DNA of 64,000 nt, taken from NCBI GenBank assembly GCA_027625915.1, contig JANTQA010000048.1, positions 2,604,001 through 2,668,000 on the forward strand, read 5' to 3'. The notes under the pieces were generated by a model. The model did not search any database, had not been told where the DNA came from, and was given only the letters and a program-made list of their open reading frames with translations. Positions 56,601 through 64,000 of this stretch are shown here, in pieces (within the stretch, counting starts at the first letter, position 1; each line of letters opens with the position of its first letter). The DNA comes from Anaeramoeba flamelloides (Eukaryota > Metamonada > Anaeramoebidae). The position numbers and the translations under genes were made by a program.

Positions 56601-56722
56601 CCTTAATCAAATTCAATCAAAAGGGTCATTGCTCTGTGCAAGTTAAACCCTCGTTAATCGGGAAAAATAAAATGAAATTCTTCTCTGGTAAAAAAAAAAT
56701 AATACCAGTTTTAATAAAATAA
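53651..56722 (+). CDS. INTS7: Integrator complex subunit 7
   Basis: An intronless frame of 1,023 residues from ATG 53651; an upstream in-frame ATG at 53564 adds only Phe and Lys/Gln/Asn-rich junk, so I prefer 53651 with its AAAAAATGG context. The N-terminal 150 residues follow animal INTS7 segment by segment: LEKGLRSSNTKERSESILVL, LANLFYNETNLIRYHVLQVF, MNDPIARTLSLKVFGSICAL and VQVHHLIMSSLQS. Helical HEAT-like repeats fill the rest, and the C-terminal beta-type domain starts near residue 900. Human INTS7 is about 960 residues; the excess here is two low-complexity inserts, Lys/Glu-rich at about 356-395 and a Thr/Glu repeat at about 577-620. INTS7 belongs to the nuclear Integrator, which cleaves snRNA and other nascent transcripts. 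Confidence 0.88.
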   Translation: MDEIILKLEKGLRSSNTKERSESILVLLNLKNQPEIITRPNSLKTLFFKLANLFYNETNLIRYHVLQVFLSLREQFSGLPSFSEDLLKPIIGVLEMNDPIARTLSLKVFGSICALLKDRVQVHHLIMSSLQSRFSDERKASEWVNHQMARVSLVFCEGILEKLNEFLNDQSDLESRDVLLFSSLLSHMKHSTTLSKRAFELGKILLLKFPTFQFVQNILNSLTKCSLNSIVILPLIINLLSNYLFKDRRLNIKLISLRLLSILIIKHPQQINQTQATKLTTKLVKLIENNTDSQLLISSLSLLKKIIATTKINKNEKKILDSVNNLLILAYSPNIEISVLSLNICARIFDFSSNVKKEKKIQTKEEKEKTKEKEIATEIDEDKTEDENEHEDFLTEAIISRIISNEINTKNQAKSIITTILIIIQKNQSIIKEHFQKNHGKETQQQQEEEKLMEYQTLQNKLEELIIRFSYALIESIKNIILNKNKKISKIEKEKFANENSVEFIYINGLAEFVFDLPSLFHFENRCFKLLLELINIEQNEKLISYLFIPLLRSARWYSWFVYSQIENNQKIKQIKNETVNEKETETKTETETETEKDMDIEIETKIEKYTKEKKLCKFDKLPQIIKLNQIAFQFLKNKKYWVSYMIGQQLLIHGGSIGPYRIFARLYQNIDHDHFSPWLKSLCILSKNGTNNRASLLRSIQVLRTTSEKQQFLFQKKYLKLKSQLLSVAQTMKVASQLLNPRALQEGELKSLLHALNLAKTVSLNSEKLNCFCSGLSHESNLRSVEAIQISSLLLLYLILYSKNFKTQNLDPYLNENSKNLNQKFNQNLNREEMIESAKLKKFLQNKLNKNFIVSFQNSGFRFKEIIQNSIQIKSVEQFLDCLKRAANFILHSNLSTIPNLFFSLKPIAVARITHCPASKLIINREDFLLRINGDMKIQKRLLKNLSRIQISITIVSELSKPQQVRKINKKVISDKMSFEVESLIKFNQKGHCSVQVKPSLIGKNKMKFFSGKKKIIPVLIK

Positions 56723-59700
56723 ATAAAATACCTTGATTGTTTTTGAATATTTTGTGTTTATTTCAAAGAAAAAATTATATTTCAAATTGAAATTTCAATT
56801 AAACAATAAATTTGATACACAAAATACTTGTTTATATTGATTTTTATTTATTTTTTTTTTTATATATTTTTTAATAAAAGGTCGAATATTTTTATATAAA
56901 AAAAAATCTTACAATTGATCAATATTTTAATTTCTTTTTACAATAATCTCAACAATATAATTTTTGAAACCATTTATTTGTTCAAAATTACTTTTTGAAT
57001 TGTTTTGGTTACTCCTTCCATTTTTGTTTTTTTTTTCAATATTTGTTTAAGTGTTTGGAGGGGGTAAAAGTAAGAAAAAATTCCTTTTCATATTGGTAAT
57101 ATTGTTCATGATTAATACTTGAATAAACTGTTCTTGTTAGAGTTAGATCGTTAAAAATAAGTACATAATTAACTTAAATGAAGTGAATGGATGCCAACGA
57201 AAGCAATTTTAAGCTAACTTAAGTGAACTAGGGTGGATTGAATTAAAATTTCCATTCAATATAGCTAGAAAGTACTTGCATTGATTTGATATTATTTCCA
57301 AGTTATTTTCTGGTGCTAAAATTTTTTGTAAAAGATTAAAAATAAAATAAAACGAAAAATTTTCTTACTGTCAGAATTTTGCAAAAAAAAACAATGAAAA
57401 TATCCGAAAATGGAAATAATTCAATTGTGAATCCAAATGTAAAAAATCATTGATAATAGACTTTTAATGATCTATTTTTTTTTTTCTTTAATATTAATTA
57501 TTGATATTTCAGGAAAGTTTTTGATTTTTTATGAAAAACATAAAAAAATAAATTATTTTATTGTAAATCAAAATAATCCAATATTTCAATTTTTTTTTTT
57601 GTTTTACAAAAACCAAAAAGAGAAAATCACGTTTACACTTTTAACAATAAAAAATAAAAACTACTTTAGAATTATGTTAATCTAATCTAACCATTTATTT
57701 TTCTAGATTTTACTTTGAAAAATTATTATTTCAACTAATTATTTTTGTTTTTTGGGAAAATTTAAGATAATTATTTCAAAACAATCTATTTCACAAAAAA
57801 AAAAAAACAATAGATCAGTTATGAAGAATTATTTTAGATATTCTTTTTGTTTAATTTGTCAAAATTTAATTGTTTTAAAAACTTATTTACTTTTAGAAAA
57901 AAAAATTACAAAAGGTATTAGAACCAATAAAAAAAAATTCCCAGGATTTTAGAAATTTTCAGATATATTTCCCTTTGATGATAAAACTAAATTTAAAAAA
58001 TGGGTTTGTAAACTTTTTAAACAAACATCTTTAAGATTTAGGATTTTATTGAAAAAAATTCTAATATTTTGAAATTTTTAGTTTTTTTTTTTTCAGGGAT
58101 TCATTAGTGTCTTGTTCAGTGATTTTATAAAAACATGTTTTTGGAATCGTAAAAAAAAAAAAAAAAAAGCTCAATCGCAAAAATACAAGTTCCAAGACAC
58201 CAGTGAATTTTAAAACCAATTCTTTTTCTTAAAAGATGAATTAATAGATACACTTTATCTTCCAAGTATTCAAAAATAATTTTTAGACTTAAAGGGTGAT
58301 TTTTTTCATTAAAAAATTCTCTCATTTTATTAAAAACCGGTTATTACCACAACTAATTAATAACTTGCAAAGTAAGATTATTTACAGTCAGATCCACTTT
58401 GAAGACACAAAATTTCAAAGGAATTTAAGAGACAAAAAAATCTCAAATTAAGGCACAAAATTTGTAATTTTTTTTTTTAACAATTTATTTTACTAAAATC
58501 TGAATTTTGTAACTTTAATTTAAGATTTTTATTGTGCCTTAAATTTCGTTGAAGTTTGTGCCCTAATAGTGGAACTGACTGTATCAATTATTTATTTCTA
58601 TTTATTTCACTTTCCAAGGCTTAAAAATACCATTTATTTATTTTCCTTTTCAAAACCAAATGCAGTTGCAAACACTTTTGGTAAAAAAAAAATGTCAAAA
58701 AAAAAAAAAAATAAGTTTAATTAATTTGAAAAAAAGGGGTAGATTTAAATATTTTTTTTCAAATTAATTCTAATAACATTATATAAATATCCCAAATTAT
58801 TATATATTATATGTTTTTGTACAATAATGCTGTTTCAAATATAATGTAAGTATTGTATAGCATCTCGATTGATTTTATTTTATCTATGTTAATTTCAAAA
58901 TTATAGTCAAATTATGAACTATTTCAGAATTTTATAGTTTATCATAATTTATTCTAAAAAAATTTATTTTTTTTCAAAAAATTCAATTATTCAAGAGAAA
59001 GATTGGAAAGAATCATGATCTAATGAACAAATTACTTTGGAAAGTTTTCTGACTTGTTACTTTCTATGGGTGGAGAAAATGAACATCAATTTTATATAGG
59101 AAATATTTTTTTGAAATTTTTGATTAATCATTAGGTTAATGATTAAAAATTAAAATGAAATTGATTTTTAATTGAATTATTGAGTCTATTTAGAATTTAA
59201 CGGTTTGTAATTTTATTGTAGGAACATAAAATTATTGTATAGAAAGGATAAGATGGGCAAGTCAAATGATTTTGTTTTCATTTTATTATAGATTTTATGT
59301 TGTAATTTTGAACTGTCCAACATTCATATATTTTGTTTATATAGAACCAATCTCCATATTTTAAGAGGTTAGAAGAAACGTTGAATTTGTACATATCATG
59401 AGATTATTGTTTCAAACAATATAATTGTGAAAATGGACTTCGTTCGATTTACAAAATTCAAATAATAAATAAAAAAAAAATTCTTAGGATCTCATGTGAA
59501 TAAAATTCAATAAACAAAAAAAATAACCAAATCCTATCATTTGCAAAAAATCAAATTTTAAAAAAAAGTTTAATTCTTGATTTATTTTTGTTTTCTGAAG
59601 GATCAAATTACACCAATTTAAAAATATTTTGTTTTAAAAGTACAAAATCAATTAGATTTCGTCAATATTGAGGTTGTTTTATAATTCCCAATATCTGACA

Positions 59701-60742
59701 AAGTAAGAATTTTGTAATATTCGTTTTTATGAATATAATTCTTTTGAAAAATTAGAAAAAAAAAAAAAATAAATCGAAAAAAATTTAAAAAAGTTAAACT
59801 TTGACACTAGCATGGTTGTTTTCAAAATTATAATTTAGAATCATTAAAATTGAAAATTGAGTAAATATCTTTGGTAAATTTTTTAAAAAAATATCCTATT
59901 TTTTGATTAATGATTTTTGAGAGATGTATCATCCAACACATACAGTTTGTTGTTGATTGATATTAGGGGTACTCATAATGTCTACAATATTTTTTTTTCC
60001 ATTTCAGAAAATTATTTTTCATTTTAATGAATAGACCTTTAGGATTGTTAATTAGTAGATTCTTATTTTAAATTTCCAACTCAAAAGATGAAGAATCTAA
60101 TGATTCATTCCAATATTACTTGATTTTGAAAACTGACTTTTTGGAAACATTTATAAAAGTAAAATTACAATACTTTACAGTTACACAATACCTTCTTTTT
60201 TTACATATTTCAAACACCTAAATTGTAAATTGACAATTTTTTTCCTCACATATTGATAACACCTGTTCTAGTTCTTGAAATCTAAAAGTAGAAAAACTAA
60301 AGTTAATTATCTTTTTTCGATTCTTCCATTCATTTAGGAATAACAATCAACCAATTATACCAATGAAAATAATAATAAAGAAAGAACCAACCAAATAAAT
60401 AGAGATCAGAAATAATGATCTTATCTTTTGGTTTTAACTGGATTGTGAAAGAAAAAAATAGGAAAATATGGTGAAAAGTTTTTTACCTAATTTATGCAAA
60501 TCTCATATCATTTTTAAAAAGATTTTCCCCTTAAAAGTCAAGAAAAGTTTTCACTTTGTTTGGAAATTGACAAAACAAGTTAGGAATTTTTGAAGGATTC
60601 AAGACTTTATGAAACACATGTGAAATTATTGGAAACTACTCGGTTATCCTGTTTCATTTTTTTTTTTTTTTAGTTTCAAACTTCCTTAAATCGGTTTTTT
60701 GTTAAAACATATCACCACAACGAAATATAACCGAGAACCATT
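56723..60742. other. intergenic stretch between INTS7 and CstF64
   Basis: Four kb with no supported gene. Contains the 197-bp foldback MITE (58385-58581). Open frames at 57.4-58.0 kb are Phe/Ile/Lys-biased. A TATTATATATTATATG-like patch occurs near 58800. Otherwise I see nothing. Confidence 0.6.
58385..58581. mobile_element. foldback MITE, family P, copy 2 (197 bp)
   Basis: Left end CAGTCAGATCCACTTTGAAG; right end, reverse-complemented, CAGTCAGTTCCACTATTAGG. Shared inner words are CTCAAATTAAGGCACAAA and AAATTTCGTTGAAGTTTGTG. TA flanks both tips. Within one base of copy 1 in length. Confidence 0.85.
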
Positions 60743-61852
60743 ATGACTGTACACATTAAAAACATTCCACAAGACGCAACTGAAGAAGAATTAAAAAAGT
60801 TCTTTTCGGTTGTTGGGAATGTTGTGTCTGTTCATATTGAATTTGATCAAAAAACGGGAAGATCCTTAGGGACAGGTATGTGTCGTTTCCAATCGTTAGA
60901 AACAGCACAGTCTGCATTCAGAAATTTAAAATCAACACCACTTCGAGAAAATTGTGTCTTGCATTTGTCTTTAGCAGATCCAGGGATCGACGAAATAGCA
61001 AAAGTGTTATCTGGTATTACAAATGAGAAACTTGCTGAATTGTTTACTGCATTTAAAAACCTGATTTTAAAAGATCGTAAATATGCAAAGGAAGTACTTG
61101 AACAAAACCCACAGCTATGCCATGCTTTGTTTCAGGTTCACTTTAAATTAGCCCAAATTAAACAACAAAAGGAACAACAGAAATTATTACGACAACAAAA
61201 AGAACATGAATTATTAATAAAACAACAGCAAGAACAGCAGCAACAGCAGCAATTACTTTTACAACAACAGCAAGAGCAACAACAGCAGGAATTATTACGA
61301 AAGCAAAAAGAACAAGAATTATTATTGCAACAACAGCAAGAACAGCAACAGCAACAACGAGAACAACAAGAGCAAGAACAGTTACGAAAGCAAAAACAAG
61401 AACAACAACTTAAAATGCCAAATTATGATAATGAGCCTTTAGGCAAAAGACAAAAAAAATTCATACAAAATCAACAAGAAAACCTTCATAGCAATCAATT
61501 TTCAAACGAAACCCCAGTAAACACATCACCAAGAATTAAAATTGAACAGGATCCAAAATCATTTAATTCCTTTCAAAGCAAACAAGGACAACAAAACAAT
61601 CATTATCAGCAAAAGCAAATACAAAATAATCAATACCAACAAGAAAACCAAATGAGTCAAAACAGAAGAGAGAACAATAACAACCCTCAGAATAATAGAA
61701 GAGAAAATAATTATCAAAGTCAAAATGGAAAACATAATCAACAAGAACAAAATTTTTATCGACAAAATATGGATAATAATTATGACAGACAGAGAAATAG
61801 AAATGTAAACCAACAGAACGAATATTATAATCATCAGAACCATTACCAACAA

Positions 61853-61888
<36 letters not shown>

Positions 61889-62140
61889 ATGAGAAACCAA
61901 GGATTTAATAATCAATTTAACAATCAACAAAACACTCGTTCTTTTTATCAACCAAATATGATCAGAAATACAGAAAATAATGATAACAATGAAAATCGTT
62001 CCCGTCAAAAAATGGAAATCCAAAATGCTGTATTGCAAATGACAGAAGAAGAAATAAGCAAACTCGACAACCAAAGTAGGCAAAAGGTTTTACAATTAAG
62101 AAGAAATTTATTACAAGGAAGGAATAGGGGATTTAACTAA
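60743..62140 (+). CDS. CSTF2: cleavage stimulation factor 64-kDa subunit (CstF64 / Rna15)
   Basis: 465 residues, intronless. The N-terminal RRM has RNP2 at residues 3-8 (VHIKNI) and RNP1 at 43-49 (GTGMCRF, an aromatic-poor variant of the usual GYGFCEF). A CstF2 hinge domain at about 90-140 (ITNEKLAELFTAFKNLILKD, then QNPQLCHALFQVHFKLAQI) binds CstF77 and symplekin in known orthologues. A long Gln-rich linker follows, and a C-terminal three-helix domain at about 425-457 (VLQMTEEEISKLDNQSRQKV) corresponds to the family's VLQLTPEQIAxLPPEQR. The protein recognises the U/GU-rich element downstream of poly(A) sites during mRNA 3'-end cleavage in the nucleus. The three domains in the correct order make the assignment secure. 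The linker is longer and richer in Gln/Asn than usual. Confidence 0.95.
61156..61412 (+). repeat. Gln-rich imperfect coding repeats in CstF64
   Basis: Codes for tandem, variably spaced units of the type QQQEQQQQQ, ELLRKQKEQELL and LLLQQQQ. The DNA uses mixed CAA and CAG codons, so the tract is kept as protein sequence more than as a pure DNA repeat. It would form a long charged, glutamine-rich helix or disordered linker after the hinge domain. Confidence 0.85.
61856..61885 (+). repeat. (CAG)10 microsatellite in CstF64
   Basis: Ten uninterrupted CAG codons, preceded by three CAA and followed by one CAA, giving 14 consecutive Gln. It is the only pure CAG run in the window and stands out in DNA that otherwise strongly prefers CAA. 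Confidence 0.95.
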
Positions 62141-64000
62141 TTATTTTATTTTAATCCCTAATCATAAGAAATCATTTTTGTTGTATATTTCGAAATAAAT
62201 TCACCTTTTTTTTTTTTTTATTATTTTTTTTTTTTTTTTCCATCACACTTTAAGACGGTTTTTTACTTTTATTTAAAATTATTCTATTTTTCATTATATG
62301 AAAAATAAATCAATTGAAATACAATTGTTGAAATAATTTCAAACCAATGGTTTTTTGCATTTTGTTAACCATATTTTTATTGGAGTGGAGGTTTTCAAAT
62401 TTATGGAATGGAAAATATTTTTTATTTTTTGACTTTTGGATTTTTTAAAAGTTGTTTTTAAGAAGCACTTCATCATGAAACCAATATTTACCCAGTATAA
62501 CTAAACTCCATTCCACTCAAAGTTGTCCAACTAAAAATATGCAAATTCCAATTTTTTTTTCAGAATCAACCAATCTAAGATTAATTAAAAATGAGAGAAA
62601 TAATGATATTTCAGATCAAGTTGATTTTCATAAAAGAAATACCTGAACAAAACTATATGCCCCCATGACCCAAAAAACACTAAAAATGGAAAACTGATCA
62701 AATACTTTCCATTAATACAATTAAAAAAACTATATGAAAAAATAAAAGTAAATAAAGTTTCAATTTAACTTTTTCTTGAAAACATTTTTTGCCAAAATCA
62801 TTTAATTCACACTTGAAATTATGTATATTTTTAGATACAGGATCATGTTTTAACTCATTTACTAAAACAAATATTAAATTATGAGAATTTTATTTTCACA
62901 AAAGGCACTAATTTGGTCTTCAAATGTTTTTTTAGTTTTAAATGGTAAAAATTAAAAAAAAGTTAAACTAAAAAGATAAAATCTCTGGAAAAAATTCTAA
63001 TTTAATATATTAACTTATTCTTTGATTTCAAACTCTCCTCAACCCCAATTTTTCAAAAAAAAATAAAAAAATGCACAGTAATTTCAAAAAATATTATTGA
63101 TATTGATAAGTTGAGAGTGTTTTAAACAAAAAAAAAATTATCCCAGTGGTTAATTGAATTAATTTATAAACATAGATTTCGAAAAATATTAATCAGAAAA
63201 AAATAGTCCTTAATTTTTTTATATTAAGGACATATATTGGAAAAAAAACAAAATGTTAAAAAAAATTGGGAACATATCATTGATGATCTAATTTAAAATT
63301 TCCCAATTTCTTTAGGGAATTAAAATTTTTATATGATTTTTTAATATTTAAATATATTGATTATTAACAAAAATTAAATAGCTTGAATTTTTTTCTTGCT
63401 TATTTAAATTTTCTTACAATTTTTTTTTTCTAGTTGAATTATTTAAAAAAAAAACAAAAAGAAAAAAGTATCAGAAAAAAAAATTAAAGTTTAAAGTACA
63501 AAAAGGAAAAAGGAAAAAACCATAATTTGACTACATTCGAAAAAATGATAATGATCAATAAATTAAATATTTATTTTTTAAAGAATATTAGACAAACTCA
63601 TAGAATTTGTTTTATTTTATTAATTAAACTGGGAACATATTACATAAAAAAGTTGATTTGTATTTCATCATTACAATTAAAAAACAAACTTTTAATATTC
63701 TATTCAAATAGTGTATTTTTTTTTGAATATCATCATCAAAAAAAGATTGTTTGACAATTTCTCAAAATTTTTTTTTTCAAATTTTCTTTGACTTATATGC
63801 TTTATTATAAAGACATAGTACTCAAAATTTATAAATAAATTTGAAAATTTGAAAATTATATTATTTGTATTAAATTTTGACTTTTTACTGGAAAATTTTT
63901 CTTTTTTTGTTCATCCAAAAAAACAGGAGTTGTTTTATTTCATTTCAAAAAAATTATTAGAGTGGTGAAGATATCACCCATTTTTGTAAAAGTATCTAAT
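62141..64000. other. 3' flank of CstF64 to window end
   Basis: No supported gene. An AATAAA at about 62195 could serve as the CstF64 poly(A) signal, followed by a very T-rich stretch. A partial inverted family A copy lies at 62504-62660. The remainder is AT-rich, with biased open frames only. Confidence 0.55.
62504..62660 (-). mobile_element. family A MITE, partial copy 4 (right end, inverted)
   Basis: Starts AAACTCCATTCCACTCAAAG, matching the reverse complement of the family A right end. It then follows the family order AGAATCAACCAATCTAAGAT, ATGAGAGAAATAATGATATT and AAGAAATACCTGAACAAAAC. The homologous region stops near 62660, and no matching left end was found. Confidence 0.7.

Noticed and set aside
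61559-62083. 174-codon minus-strand open frame opposite CstF64
   Set aside because: A Leu/Ile/Val string that is simply the reverse of Gln/Asn-rich CAA/CAG/AAT codons.

Overview
The window is nuclear DNA of a unicellular eukaryote. It is very AT-rich, with long homopolymer runs, spliceosomal introns of the GT..AG type, the standard genetic code with TAA stops, and Gln/Glu/Lys-rich low-complexity protein tracts. The conserved genes are eukaryotic housekeeping genes: Rab1-like and Rab6 GTPases, the AP-2 sigma subunit, Integrator subunit 7 and CstF64. Gene density is low, at nine supported genes in 64 kb. Composition and protein style resemble AT-rich amoeboid or anaerobic protists such as Anaeramoeba. 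That placement is a low-confidence inference, because nothing here is diagnostic of one genus.

Layout. 1-7.8 kb is mostly noncoding, with a possible C-terminal exon at the left edge and several terminal-inverted-repeat (TIR) elements. 7.8-9.5 kb (+) is a two-exon gene with a UBA-like domain and an unrecognised basic C-terminal region. 12.5-18.1 kb (+) is a small membrane protein split by a 5.3-kb intron; its tail carries YxxL and NPxY endocytosis-type motifs. 18.1-24.4 kb is filled with non-autonomous DNA transposons. 24.4-25.35 kb (+) is an unrecognised helical protein, followed by a Z-DNA-prone tract. 28.1-33.9 kb (+) is a five-exon Rab1-like gene with a 4.5-kb last intron. 37.5-39.0 kb (+) is an intronless FAD oxidoreductase of the RetSat/CrtI type. 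40.8-41.8 kb is a broken Tc1/mariner element. 47.5-42.3 kb (-) is a three-exon Rab6 gene with a 4.3-kb intron made largely of nested elements. 51.3-50.3 kb (-) is a four-exon AP-2 sigma gene whose first coding exon is only the ATG. 53.65-56.7 kb (+) is intronless INTS7, and 60.7-62.1 kb (+) is intronless CstF64.

Functional themes. Three genes act in membrane traffic: Rab1-like for ER-Golgi, Rab6 for Golgi, and AP-2 sigma for clathrin endocytosis. A fourth, the small membrane protein, has a tail that looks like AP-2/PTB cargo. Two genes act in RNA 3'-end formation: CstF64 for poly(A) mRNA and INTS7 for snRNA or Integrator cleavage. This grouping may be chance.

The most distinctive feature is the repeat landscape. 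At least eight families of short TIR elements (about 200-1,400 bp) occur in intergenic DNA and in the long introns. Two nested insertions give relative ages. One short family appears to be an internal-deletion derivative of a longer element that still has a coding remnant. No rRNA, convincing tRNA, CRISPR or virus-like element was seen.
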